From Maratus speciosus (taxonomy: Eukaryota > Arthropoda > Arachnida > Araneae > Salticidae), in NCBI GenBank assembly GCA_963932465.1, contig OZ010796.1, forward strand, positions 80,733,292-80,797,291: a stretch of 64,000 nucleotides of DNA. Reading direction: 5' to 3'. The stretch's first letter is position 1. Every line of letters starts with the position of its first letter. Under the pieces are notes generated by a model. It searched no databases, was not told the DNA's origin, and saw nothing but the letters and a program-made list of their open reading frames with translations. This document shows positions 11,905 through 23,329 of the stretch, piece by piece. The translations under genes and the position numbers were made by a program.

Positions 11905-12130
11905 TAATTAAAATTGTACTCTTAGTATATAGGCCCCAGGGGGAGTGCCCTCCGTGGGGGTCTTTCTAAGGAAACCTAAACCGTATTTACGCATGGAAAT
12001 CCAAGGTTTCGAAGGAAACCACGAAAACTCCGAAACGGTTAGGCCGACGGGCACGATTGGGTTCGAACCCAGCATCTCCCGTCTACCAGCTTCGAGAGCA
12101 AAACCTCTCAGCCACCATAGTTTTTGGATA
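11905..12130 (-). mobile_element. tRNA-derived SINE
   Basis: On the minus strand there is an A box TGGCTGAGAGGTTTTGC followed about 35 bp later by a B box GGGTTCGAACCC, the internal pol III promoter of a tRNA (serine-like A box). A non-tRNA body follows, with GTGGTTTCC and ATTTCCATGCGTAAA text, running to about 11905. Open frames across it on both strands are not genes. I cannot name the family. Confidence 0.7.
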
Positions 12131-12228
12131 CTAACAGAGAAGTGACATGTGACGTAACGTGAAGTTTTGGGGATCTTTTCTGCATGATAGTATATCCGGA
12201 AAAAAGTATATATACACACACATATATA

Positions 12229-12295
12229 TACCGTCAAATGGGGTAACGTCGGCCCGTTAAGGGTAACTTTGGCCCAAGACAGCAAAACGATTAAA
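12229..12295. repeat. Single end of a CCGTCAA-type TA element
   Basis: TACCGTCAAATGGGGTAACG followed by GGGTAACTTTGGCCC resembles the end of the element at 43551-44544 (CCGTCAACCGGGCCTACTTT). No matching second end is seen nearby, so this is a fragment. A TATATACACA simple repeat precedes it. Confidence 0.45.
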
Positions 12296-12396
12296 GCTGC
12301 TATATTTTATTTGCTATATACGTCGCTTGAGTTATCGACAAAGTTTTGGTCTGAAAATATAGATGGTAGCATTAGCTTCAGGCTGGCAGCTCATTG

Positions 12397-12630
12397 AATA
12401 GGTGCCAACCTCAAACTAATCTTCCATAATACATGCGTTAATTTGACCCTGGTTTAATACGTTTCGAACCAGAAATTGTTTAAATAAATGAAATTAAATA
12501 TGTTCCACGTAGAAACCTAGAATTAAATAAATAAGCATTCATGAAATAAATTTTCTGGTTTGAAATGTGGTTAACCTGGGTCAAATTAATGCAGAAATTA
12601 CGGAAGATTAGTGAAAGGTTGGCAGCTATG
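12397..12630. mobile_element. 234-bp MITE related to the 151-bp family
   Basis: The right end is ...GGTTGGCAGCTATG and the left end AATAGGTGCCAACC, the CATAGCTGCCAACC end type. An exact 6-bp duplication TCATTG lies at 12391-12396 and 12631-12636. The arms pair over more than 60 bp (CTAATCTTCC, TTAATTTGACCC and others). Confidence 0.8.
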
Positions 12631-12639
12631 TCATTGTAA

Positions 12640-13520
12640 GTAATTCGCCAAGTTTCCACCGTGGCAGCACCAGCAGAAAAAAAAAAAAAAAAGGTAACGG
12701 CCTAGTAAAATCGGGCAAATCGATGAATCCCTCTTCGTAAATCAGGAAAACAAAGGTTTTACCTTACTTTGACTTTTCAATGTGATCAAATAAAGCAAAT
12801 CTCAGGTTTATAAATTTGAATGCTTTTTCAGTTTATCATTTCGAAGTCACCACCACAATCTTGCGTTGGCAAATTTTCTACAAAATGATAAATGGATGTC
12901 TTAGAAAATGTTTTTTTTTTCAAAATATTCTAAAATGAAATATCATAAATGAAAGCGAATTTGACTGCCAGGCAGTTAAAAGATATATTTCCAAAGATAG
13001 GTTTTTCTTTAAAATATGTATTATATTAAAAGGAGATTTTTAATATATGGAGCGTTTTGGGGTATGGAATAGGCTATTATTTTACTCGATATTATATACA
13101 GAGATTTCAAAATAGTATATTTTAAAATAAATATTAGTATATTTGGCAATTATTACTAGTATATTTTAATATTATTATTAGCATATTTGTCAATATTCTG
13201 TTTTATATAAAAAAATTAATAATCATATTGGATTTTTTTTCTAAATCATTGACATGTATAATCATTTACTACAAAATGTTTTCTATGGCAGCCATGTAAA
13301 AACTTAATATCGCAATTTATTAGTGTAAATGAGCGATTATTTAAAAACAGCAAAAGCAATTTCATAACCTGTTTCAATTATTTTTCTCCAAAGTAATAGC
13401 TACATCTGACTTCCGAAGAATATCTTTGTCTTCTTTAATTTGCCGCGTTCATCTAAACGACGAATTAATTTTAAAATATTAGAATATTTTTTCGATGATT
13501 TGATTTATGCTACAAAAGTT
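12640..13520. other. Unassigned AT-rich DNA
   Basis: An A-run at about 12677-12692 and ATT-rich sequence around 13120-13220. No gene or element ends recognised. Confidence 0.4.
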
Positions 13521-14811
13521 ATATACAGGGTGTTTCTAAACTCATGGTACATACGCTAGGGGGTGATAGAACACATCAAGACGAGTAATAGTGAATAGGA
13601 AATCAAGGGTCCCAAACGTCTTCCGAAGGAGATAGACGCCTTTAAAGTTTAGGCAATAACATTTCAAATGATTATAAAAAACGGAAAAATTGGTCGATTC
13701 GTTTGCGGTTTTCACTAAAATTATTCTTTATGTCAGTACTTTCTTGAAAATAAATTTTAAAGATACAGTTCAAAAAATGCCGATAGAGGGCGCTTTAGAC
13801 TTTGGAGTAACCAACAACTATTTTTTACCGTTATTTTTTGTATCTCATTACATGCTTTCAAAAGCTTAGACTTAAACTTATATTTTGAGTTCAAAATCTG
13901 AATCATTGGGAGTGGTTAAGTAGCGCCAACTGAACTGTTTTCAGTAGTTAAAATTTCAAATGATTATAAAAAAACGGAAAAACTGGTCAATTCGTTTGCG
14001 GTTTTCACTAAAACTATTCTTTATGTCAGTATATTCTTGAAAATCAATTTTAAAGATACAGTTCAAAAAATGCCGTAGAGGGCGCTTTAGACTTTGGAGT
14101 AACCAACAACTATTTTTTACCGTTATTTTTTGTATCATATTAGATGCTTTCAAAAGCTTAGACTTAAACTTAAATTTTGAGCTCAAAATTTGAATCGTTG
14201 GGAGTGGTTAAGTAGCACAAACTGAACTGTGTTCAGTTGTTATAATTTCTAATGATTATAAAAAAACGGAAAAATTGGTCGATTTGTTTGCGGTTTTCAC
14301 TAAAACTATTCTTTATGTCAGTATTTTCTTGAAAATTTATTTTAAAGATAAAGTTTAAAAAATACCGATAGAGGGCGCTTTAGACTTTGGAGAAACGAAC
14401 AACTATTTTTTACCGTTATTTTTTGTATCTCATTACATGCTTTCAAAAGCTTAGACTTAAATTTTGAGCTCAAAATCTGAATCGGTGGGAGTGGTTAAGT
14501 AGCGCAAACTGTGTTCATGAGTTGAAATTTGAACCCCCCCTCCTGAACACAGTTCGGTTTGCGCTACTTAACCACTCCCAGCGATTCAGATTTTGAGCTC
14601 AAAATTTAAGTTTAATTCTGAGCTTTTGAAAGTATGTAATGAGATACAAAAAATAACGGTAAAAAATTGTTTTTCGTTACTCCAAAGTCTAAAGCGCCCT
14701 CTATCGGTATTTTTTAAACTTTATCTTTAAAATTTATTTTCAAAACAATACTGACATAAAGAATAGTTTTAGTGAAAACCGCAAACGAATCGACCAATTT
14801 TTACCGTTTTT

Positions 14812-17800
14812 AGCTCACAGGCTATCAAAGCCTGAGAGCTAATGTGCCCGCCCGTTCTGTATGTATGTATGTATGTATGTATGTATGTATGTATGTACGT
14901 ACGTACGTATGTACGTAACGCGATAACTCTTGATAGAAACATCCGATTTGCTTCAAAATTTTTTCCTAGGTTCATTGTGATAAGGCGCTTCCCTGATTAG
15001 TTTTGGGAGTTCATTGGTTAAGGATAAAGGGGGATAAACGGGGTTAGTCCATCCCCCCCCCCCTTAATTCAGAAAAATGGGTTTTTCATGCAAAATCATT
15101 CGATTTGCTCCGAATTAGGTATACCGGTTTATTATGCTAAGGAACATCCCTGATTAGTTTTGGGGGTTCATTGGTTAAGGATAAAGGGGGAAAAACGGGG
15201 TTAGTCCCCCCCCCTTAATTCAGAAAAATGGGTTTTTCATGCAGAATCATTCGATTTGCTCCGAATTTGGTATATCGGTTTATTATGTTAAGGAACATCC
15301 CTGATTAGTTTTGGGAGTTCATTGGTTAAGAATAAAGGGGGGAAAACGGGATTAGTCCACCCCCCTTAATTCAGAAAAATGGGTTTTTCATGCAGAATCA
15401 TTCGATTTGCTCCGAATTTGGTATACCGGTTTATTATGTTAAGGAACATCCCTGATTAGTTTTGGGGGTTCATTGGTTAAGGATAAAGGGGGAAAAGGGG
15501 GGTTAGTCCCCCCCCCCTTAATTCAGAAAAATGGGTTTTTCATGCAGAATCATTTAATTTGCTCCGAATTTGGTATACCGGTTTATTATGTTAAGGAACA
15601 TCCCTGATTAGTTTTGGGAGTTCATTGGTTCAGGATAAAGGGGGAAAAACGGGGTTAGTCCACCCCACCTTAATTCAGAAAAATGGGTTTTTCATGCAGA
15701 ATCATTCGATTTGCTCCGAATTTGGTATACCGGTTTATTATGTTAAGGAACATCCCTGATTAGTTTTGGGGGTTCATTGGTTAAGGATAAAGGGGGGAAA
15801 ACGGGGTTAGTCCCCCCCCCCCTTAATTCAGAAAAATGGGTTTTTCATGCAGAATCATTCGATTTGCTCCGAATTTGGTATACCGGTTTATTATGTTAAG
15901 GAACATCCCTGATTAGTTTTGGGGGTTCATTGGTTAAGGATAAAGGGGGGGAAACGGGGTTAGTCCACCCCACCTTAATTCAGAAAAAGGGGTTTTTCAT
16001 GCAGAAACATTCGATTTGCTCCGAATTTGGTATACCTGTTTATTATGTTAAGGAACATTCCTGATTAGTTTTGGGGGTTCATTGGTTAAGGATAAAGGGG
16101 GATAAGGGGGGTTAGTCCCCCCCCCTTAATTCAGAAAAATGGGTTTTTCTTGCAGAATCATTCGATTTGCTCCGAATTAGGTATACCGGTTTATTATGTT
16201 AAGGAACATCCCTGATTAGTTTTGGGGGTTCATTGGTTAAGGATAAAGGGGGAAACATGGGGTTAGTCCACCCCCCCCTTAATTCAGAAAAATGGGTTTT
16301 TCATGCAGAATCATTCGATTTGCTCCGAATTTGGTATACAGGTTTATTATGTTAAGGAACATCCCTGATTAGTTTTGGGGGTTCATTGGTTAAGGATAAA
16401 GGGGGAAAAGGGGGGTTAGTCCCCCTCTTAATTCAGAAAAATGGGTTTTTCATGCAGAATCATTTAATTTGCTCCGAATTTGGTATACCGGTTTATTATG
16501 TTAAGGAACATCCCTGATTAGTTTTGGGAGTTCATTGGTTAAGGATAAAGGGGGGAAAACAGGGTTAGTCACCCCCCCTTAATTCAGAAAAATGGGTTTT
16601 TCATGCAGAATCATTCGATTTGCTCCGAATTTGGTATACCGGTTTATTATGTTAAGGAACATCCCTGATTAGTTTTGGAGGTTCATTAGTTAAGAATAAA
16701 GGGGGGAAAGGGGGCTAGTGCACCCCTTTTAATCCAGATAAATGGGTATTTCATGCAGAATGATTCGAATTGCTCTGAATTTGGTATACCGGTTTATTAT
16801 GTTAAGGAACTTCCCTGATTAATTTTGGGGGTTCATTGGTTAAGAATAAAGGGGGAAAAGGGGGCCTAGTCCACCTCCTTAATTCAGATAATTGGGTTTT
16901 TCATGCAGAATGATTCGATTTGCTCCGAAGTTGGTATACCGGTTTATTATGTTAAGGAACTTCCTTGATTAGTTTTGGATGTTTATTGTTTAAAGATAAA
17001 GGGGGAAGGGGGGTTAGGCCACCCCCCTTAATTTATATAAACGGGTTTTTCATGCAGAATTATTCGCTTTGCTCCAAATTTGGTATACCGGTTTATTATG
17101 TTAAGGAGCTTCCCTGATTAGTTTTGGGAGTTCATTGGTTAAGGACAAAGGGGGGAAAACAGGGTTAGTCACCCCCCCCCCCCCCTTAATTCAGAAAAAG
17201 GGGTTTTTCATGCAGAAACATTCGATTTGCTCCGAATTTGGTATACCTGTTTATTATGTTAAGGAACATTCCTGATTAGTTTTGGGGGTTCATTGGTTAA
17301 GGATAAAGGGGGATAAGGGGGGTTAGTCCCCCCCCCCCTTAATTCAGAAAAATGGGTTTTTCTTGCAGAATCATTCGATTTGCTCCGAATTAGGTATACC
17401 GGTTTATTATGTTAAGGAACATCCCTGATTAGTTTTGGGGGTTCATTGGTTAAGGATAAAGGGGGAAACATGGGGTTAGTCCCCCTCTTAATTCAGAAAA
17501 ATGGGTTTTTCATGCAGAATCATTTAATTTGCTCCGAATTTGGTATACTGGTTTATTATGTTAAGGAACATCCCTGATTAGTTTTGGGAGTTCATTGGTT
17601 AAGGATAAAGGGGGGAAAACAGGGTTAGTCACCCCCCCCCCCTTAATTCAGAAAAATGGGTTTTTCATGCAGAATCATTCGATTTGCTCCGAATTTGGTA
17701 TACCGGTTTATTATGTTAAGGAACATCCCTGATTAGTTTTGGAGGTTCATTAGTTAAGAATAAAGGGGGGAAAGGGGGCTAGTGCACCCCTTTTAATCCA

Positions 17801-19550
17801 GATAAATGGGTATTTCATGCAGAATGATTCGAATTGCTCTGAATTTGGTATACCGGTTTATTATGTTAAGGAACTTCCCTGATTAATTTTGGGGGTTCAT
17901 TGGTTAAGAATAAAGGGGGAAAAGGGGGGCTAGTCCACCTCCTTAATTCAGATAATTGGGTTTTTCATGCAGAATGATTCGATTTGCTCCGAAGTTGGTA
18001 TACCGGTTTATTATGTTAAGGAACTTCCTTGATTAGTTTTGGATGTTTATTGTTTAAAGATAAAGGGGGAAGGGGGGTTAGGCCACCCCCCTTAATTTAT
18101 AGAAACGGGTTTTTCATGCAGAATTATTCGCTTTGCTCCAAATTTGGTATACCGGTTTATTATGTTAAGGAGCTTCCCTGATTAGTTTTGGGAGTTCATT
18201 GGTTAAGGACAAAGGGGGGAAAACAGGGTTAGTCACCCCCCCCTCCCCCTTAATTCAGAAAAAGGGGTTTTTCATGCAGAAACATTCGATTTGCTCCGAA
18301 TTAGGTATACCGGTTTATTATGTTAAGGAACATCCCTGATTAGTTTTGGGGGTTCATTGGTTAAGGATAAAGGGGGAAAAATGGGGTTAGTCCACCCCCC
18401 CCCCTTAATTCAGAAAAATGGGTTTTTCATGCAGAATCATTCGATTTGCTCCGAATTTGGTATACAGGTTTATTATGTTAAGGAACATCCCTGATTAGTT
18501 TTGGGGGTTCATTGGTTAAGGATAAAGGGGGAAAAGGGGGGTTAGTCCCCCTCTTAATTCAGAAAAATGGGTTTTTCATGCAGAATCATTTAATTTGCTC
18601 CGAATTTGGTATACCGGTTTATTATGTTAAGGAACATCCCTGATTAGTTTTGGGAGTTCATTGGTTAAGGATAAAGGGGGGAAAACAGGGTTAGTCACCC
18701 CCCCCTTAATTCAGAAAAATGGGTTTTTCATGCAGAATCATTCGATTTGCTCCGAATTTGGTATACCGGTTTATTATGTTAAGGAACATCCCTGATTAGT
18801 TTTGGAGGTTCATTAGTTAAGAATAAAGGGGGAAAGGGGGCTAGTGCACCCCTTTTAATCCAGATAAATGGGTATTTCATGCAGAATGATTCGAATTGCT
18901 CCGAATTTGGTATACCGGTTTATTATGTTAAGGAACTTCCCTGATTAATTTTGGGGTTTCATTGGTTAAGAATAAAGGGGGAAAAGGGGGGCTAGTCCAC
19001 CTCCTTAATTCAGATAATTGGGTTTTTCATGCAGAATGATTCGATTTGCTCCGAATTTGGTATACCGGTTTATTATGTTAAGGAACTTCCTTGATTAGTT
19101 TTGGATGTTTATTGTTTAAAGATAAAGGGGGAAGGGGGCTTAGGCCACCCCCCTTAATTTATATAAACGGGTTTTTCATGCAGAATTATTCGCTTTGCTC
19201 CAAATTTGGTATACCGGTTTATTATGTTAAGGAGCTTCCCTGATTCGTTTTGGCGATTCATTGGTTAAAGATAAAGGGAGGCTAGTCCACCCCCTTAATT
19301 TAGATAAATGTTCTTTTTGCAGGATTATTCGATTTGCTCCAAATTTGGTATTCCGGTTTATTATGATAAAAGGCTTCCCTGATTAGATTTGGAGGTTCAC
19401 TGGTTAAGTATAAAGGGGGAAACGGGGGCTAATTCCCCTTCACTTAGTTTTTTGAGGGGCATTATTCTTTAAAATAAGTGTATAATATACAATTAGTGTG
19501 AATAGCCTGTGAGCTCAATGCCATCAGTTTAGCTGGGCACTTTTGTTTTT
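14812..19550. mobile_element. Helentron-like non-autonomous element with 151-bp tandem array (copy 1)
   Basis: The 5' part opens AGCTCACAGGCT, a 5-nt loop, then AGCCTGAGAGCT, a hairpin with one mismatch (14812-14840). A TATG microsatellite (about 14858-14897), then ACGTAACGCGATAACTC and a long tandem array follow. The 3' part has AGCCTGTGAGCT at 19504-19515, the exact reverse complement of the first 12 bases, and ends near AGCTGGGCAC and a T-run. No target duplication is seen; a sister unit of the host foldback shows the uninterrupted site within a T-run. This architecture (5' end, microsatellite, tandem core, 3' subterminal inverted repeat, T-T target) fits Helentron-associated elements such as DINE-1, but the class is an inference because no Rep-helicase gene is here. 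Confidence 0.65.
14995..19440. repeat. Tandem array, 151-bp unit, with ~1,063-bp higher-order repeat
   Basis: About 30 units contain TTCGATTTGCTCCGAATTTG, GGTTTATTATGTTAAGGAAC, CCCTGATTAGTTTTGGG and a variable G-run/C-run pair (AAAGGGGG...CCCCCTTAATT). The spacing of GGAACATCCC is 151-152 bp. A variant unit with TTGGATGTTTATTG recurs at 16980, 18044 and 19106, giving a seven-unit higher-order period. Open frames are absent. Confidence 0.95.
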
Positions 19551-20301
19551 TATTTATAATCGTTTGAAATTTTAACTCCTGAACACAGTTCAGTTTGCGC
19601 TACTTAACCACTCCCAACGATTCAGATTTTGAGCTCAAAATTTAAGTTTAAGTCTAAGCTTTTGAAAGCATGTAATGAGATACAAAAAATAACGGTAAAA
19701 TATAGTTGTTTGTTACTCCAAAGTCTAAAGCGCCCTCTATCGCATTTTTTGAACTGTATCTTTAAAATTGATTTTCAAGAATATACTGACATAAAGAATA
19801 GTGTTAGTGAAAACCGCAAACGAATTGACCAGTTTTTCCGTTTTTTTATAATAATTTGAAATTTTAACTACTGAAAACAGTTCAGTTGGCGCTACTTAAC
19901 CACTCCCAATGATTCAGATTTTGAACTCAAAATATAAGTTTAAGTCTAAGCTTTTGAAAGCATGTAATGAGATACAAAAAATAACGGTAAAAAATAGTTG
20001 TTGGTTACTCCAAAGTCTAAAGCGCCCTCTATCGGCATTTTTTGAACTGTATCTTTAAAATTTATTTTCAAGAAAGTACTGACATAAAGAATAATTTTAG
20101 TGAAAACCGCAAACGAATCGACCAATTTTTCCGTTTTTTATAATCATTTGAAATGTTATTGCCTAAACTTTAAAGGCGTCTATCTCCTTCGGAAGACGTT
20201 TGAGACCCTTGGTTTCCTATTCACTATTACTCGTCTGGTTGTGTTCTATCACCCCCTAGCGTATGTACCATGAGTTTAGAAACACCCTGTATATATATAT
20301 A

Positions 20302-20875
20302 CAGGGTGTTCCGTTAAAGGGGTCCAATATTAATATGGGTAATAGAGGAGATCACATGGAGCATAAATCAGTATATAAAGCCTGGTCGGATCTCAATAGT
20401 TTTCAAGTTACAGCAAATAGAATGAAAATTCGGAAAATTGTAAAAGAACCCTCATTGCTAAACTATCGATAATGCTACATAAAAACGAAGCACATATTTA
20501 GAAAGAGCAGAAAAAAACCTACAAAATGACATCAATTGTATTAAAATAGCAATATTTATTGACGAGTTACAAGCCCTGAAACAGTGAAAAAAGTACGAAA
20601 TCCAATATACATCAAAATAGTTAATCGTTAATTCCAAAAAGACAACTCTAGCTACAACAAGGAAAATGTAGTCAAATTTGGTCCATTCCGAAAACTTTCG
20701 AAAAAGCTTACAATGAACCATATCGCTTTAATTGTGTGAGAGAAATTAATCAGTTTCTTAGTTACAACTCCGCTTTCTTTGACACTAGCAAAGGTTAAAC
20801 TCCGCCCATCACGATTGGAAACACCGCCTTTTTAATTACTCTCAACTATACATTTTCGATCATGCTTCTTCTGAG
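20302..20875. repeat. Left long terminal inverted repeat of the D,D41D element
   Basis: This sequence pairs with 22712-23281 in reverse complement at roughly 80% by eye. Landmarks are CCTCATTGCTAAACTATCGA, ATGCTACATAAAAACGAAGC, TTCCGAAA(A)CTTTCG, AACTCCGC and CGCCCATCACGATTG. Such long repeats are unusual for this superfamily, whose ends are often tens of bases. Confidence 0.88.
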
Positions 20876-21385
20876 ATGAAACATTTTTAATTATTCAAGA
20901 GTTGAATGAACCAAAATAACTTTACAATAATAGTCTACATTTTAAAGTGGTCTTTTATTGATATAAAGCTTAAGTTAAATTCTTTAAAATTAAACTGGTG
21001 ATGAAAATTCGGAAATAATTAAAAATATTGCGATTTGTAACTATGCAAGAAGTTTCAGTACATGTTTTACATGGACAATTATTGTATGTATATGTGCATC
21101 ATAATTTATGATAGGAAATAATAATAACAAATAGCATAATAATTTTATTAATTATAAATTTAAAAAAGACACTAAATTTTAAATTAATTCATACAAACTT
21201 TGTAATTTACAATTTGAGTACACCACAGTCTGTGACTTACAAAATACTGTGCCAAAAAGGGTTGAAAATAAAAGAAAAATGACAAATAAAGAATTACATT
21301 CCACGTACTTTATGACATATGTGAAGCATAGTCTTCTGGCCTGCGCTGCACAGTTCAATGTCGGAAGGCAGACGAACGGACATTA

Positions 21386-22462
21386 TTATAATAGGTGTTC
21401 GAAGTTGCGCCCATTAACAGAATCGCACAGCCGACAGCGACGTCGTAAAGATTGGCGAACACGCCGAAAAACTCCGACGGAGTTGGGAATGTCTCCTGCA
21501 GCGACAACGATTCGCGCTAGTAAATCCTCCGGTGTATCCACAGGCGTTTCATACACCAGCGATTTAAGGTGTCCCCAAACACAAAAGTCTAACGGATTGA
21601 GGTCTGGAGAGCGTGCAGGCCAAGCAACAGGTCCACTGCGTCCAATCCATTTCCCAGGATATGTTGAATTGAGGTGATTGCGAACACCTATGAAAAAATG
21701 TGCCGGTGCGCCATCGTGCATAAACCACATATTGTGGCGCAATGTTGCTGGCACATTTTGCAGTAACTGTGGTAAGATATCCCGTAGGAAAACCAAGTAC
21801 GTACTGCCATTGAGTACATCTGGGAGTAAATATGGCCCTATGAGATAATCGCCGAGGACACCTGCCCATATGTTCACACTGAACTTTTGTTGTGCGTTCG
21901 ACGGGAAAACAGTGTGCGGATTTGTATATGACCATGTGTGCATATTGTGCGTGTTTACCACGCCCTCTCTCGTAAATGTTGCTTCATCAGTAAATAAAAT
22001 ATTTTCCAGAAATTGTGGATTATTTTCTGTTACATTAAGCAACCAGCGTACGAATTCTGTCCGCTGAGCACAATCTGTTACTGATAACAGTTGTACCCGC
22101 TGCACATGAAAGGGGTGCATATTTTCTGCACGCAGAACACGCCACACACTTTGGTGAGAAACACCGACTTCAGACGCAGCAGCTCGTGTACACGTGGAGG
22201 GGTTATCTTTAAAAATATTCAGTACATCTTCTTCCATTGCAGGTGTTCGTACATGTCGCGGTTTCCCTGCATCAATGCTTGCTGTATTAAACGATCCAGT
22301 CTCCCGTAATCGTCTATCGATTTTTATGAAGAGTTTCGAACTTGGGCAACGTCTCCTTGGAAATTGCTCACGGTACATGCGCTGTGCTAGACATGCATTT
22401 CCATGAGCTTGCCCGTACATCAGATGCATGTCCGCATATTCTTCGTTAGAGTATTCCGGCAT
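21386..22462 (-). CDS. D,D41D transposase (IS630-Tc1-mariner superfamily)
   Basis: This 358-residue frame has no stops and starts MPEYSNEEYADMHLMYG. Residues 1-110 hold an N-terminal helix-turn-helix of the DUF4817 type (QRMYREQFPRRRCPS) and a second DNA-binding part (RTPAMEEDVLNI...VGVSHQSVWRVL). The catalytic domain has FTDEATF, then MHDGAPAHF, then WPARSPDLNPLD. Counting from the second Asp (HDGAPAH) to the final Asp (NPLD) gives 41 residues between them, so the triad is D,D41D, as in the rosa/Visitor-type lineages, not the 34 spacing of mariner and Tc1. The enzyme would cut at the element ends and insert at TA. All three acidic residues and full length are present, so activity is possible but untested. 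No intron is evident. Confidence 0.93.
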   Translation of the reverse strand: MPEYSNEEYADMHLMYGQAHGNACLAQRMYREQFPRRRCPSSKLFIKIDRRLRETGSFNTASIDAGKPRHVRTPAMEEDVLNIFKDNPSTCTRAAASEVGVSHQSVWRVLRAENMHPFHVQRVQLLSVTDCAQRTEFVRWLLNVTENNPQFLENILFTDEATFTREGVVNTHNMHTWSYTNPHTVFPSNAQQKFSVNIWAGVLGDYLIGPYLLPDVLNGSTYLVFLRDILPQLLQNVPATLRHNMWFMHDGAPAHFFIGVRNHLNSTYPGKWIGRSGPVAWPARSPDLNPLDFCVWGHLKSLVYETPVDTPEDLLARIVVAAGDIPNSVGVFRRVRQSLRRRCRLCDSVNGRNFEHLL

Positions 22463-22711
22463 AATTATTATACATCAACTTACTACAATCCCACTTACAA
22501 CAGCCTCCCTTTAACATAACGCCCACTGATGACTGCTGTTTTATTACACTTTTCTTCCTATACACATAGAAAATTTGCATAAAAAGTACTTCTTCTTCAT
22601 CATCCTGAAAGTTCATGGAGGAAACGCAGCAGTCACGGAGTTTGCTTTAAGACAAGGCGAGAGCTGCACAATATGTCATTCACTTGACCAGACTGAATAA
22701 TGAAAGGGTAT

Positions 22712-23278
22712 TGATAGAGGTTGATCAGAAATGTATAATTGAAAGATATTAAAACGGGGTGTTTACAATCGTCATGGGCGGAGTTTCGCCCTTTCCGAGC
22801 GTGCAACAGTACAGAGTTGTAACTAGGAAACTGCTTGATTTCTCCCATACAATTAAACTGATATGGTTTATTGTCAGCTTCTTCGAAAGCTTTCGGAATG
22901 GACCAAATTTTATAACATTTTCCTTGATGTAGGTAGAGTTGCATTTTTGGAATTAACGATTAACTATTTTGCTAAATATTTGATTTTGTATTTTTTCACT
23001 GTCTCAGAGCTTGTAACTCGCCATTAATTCTCAATATTCTAAAACAACTTATGTCATTTCGTAGGATTTTTTCTGCTCTTTCTAAATATGTGCTTCGTTT
23101 TTATGTAGCATTATCGATAGTTTAGCAATGAGGGTTTTTTTACAAATTTCCGATTTTTCATTCTATTTGCTGTAACTTGAAAATTATTGAGATCCGGCCA
23201 GGCATTATATACTGATTTATGCTCCGTGTGATCTCCTCTATTACCCCTATTAATATTGGACCCCTTTAACGGAACACC

Positions 23279-23281
<3 letters not shown>
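22712..23281. repeat. Right long terminal inverted repeat of the D,D41D element
   Basis: Reverse complement of 20302-20875, with scattered substitutions and small indels that show the two arms have diverged since they were identical. It lies upstream of the transposase start (22462) and so probably contains its promoter; no box is distinct enough to call. Confidence 0.88.

Positions 23282-23327
<46 letters not shown>
23282..23327. repeat. (TA)n microsatellite
   Basis: An uninterrupted TA run directly abuts the right end of the D,D41D element. A shorter TA run lies at 20290-20301 on the other side, so the element probably landed in, or expanded, a TA repeat. Confidence 0.97.
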
Positions 23328-23328
<1 letters not shown>

Positions 23329-23329
23329 C

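Larger units (their letters stand above)
13526..20289. mobile_element. Foldback transposon, CAGGGTGTTTC ends, split by an insertion
   Basis: Both ends read CAGGGTGTTTCTAAACTCAT inward and are flanked by TA (13524-13525 and 20290-20291). The left arm, 13526-14530, has about 135 bp of terminal sequence and then three direct units of about 294 bp, each carrying GAGGGCGCTTTAGACTTTGG and TTAAGTAGCGC(A/C)AACTG. A C-run near 14534-14540 marks the turning point, after which three inverted units follow (AGCGCCCTCTAT near 14692, 19730 and 20025). Without the insertion at 14812-19550 the arms would be about 1005 and 1011 bp, so the original was about 2.0 kb. Small open frames at 13956-14186 and 19629-19859 are the same repeat text on opposite strands. 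TA target and end type suggest mobilisation by an IS630/mariner-group enzyme. Confidence 0.87.
20302..23281 (-). mobile_element. Apparently complete D,D41D IS630/mariner-group transposon
   Basis: Ends CAGGGTGTTCCGTTAAAGGG and their reverse complement are flanked by TA (20300-20301 and 23282-23283) within TA dinucleotide runs. The 2,980-bp element holds one intact transposase on the minus strand and inverted repeats of about 570 bp at each end. Its left end is only about 12 bp from the right end of the foldback element. Confidence 0.93.

Noticed and set aside
13956..14186. 76-codon frame, nearly identical to one at 19629-19859 on the other strand
   Set aside because: Both lie in the 294-bp units of the foldback arms; the similarity is due to the inverted repeat and the text shows no protein-like pattern.
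15000..19440. Regular repeats considered as a CRISPR array
   Set aside because: The 151-bp units are contiguous and near-identical with no unique spacers, in a eukaryotic context; this is a tandem satellite-like array.
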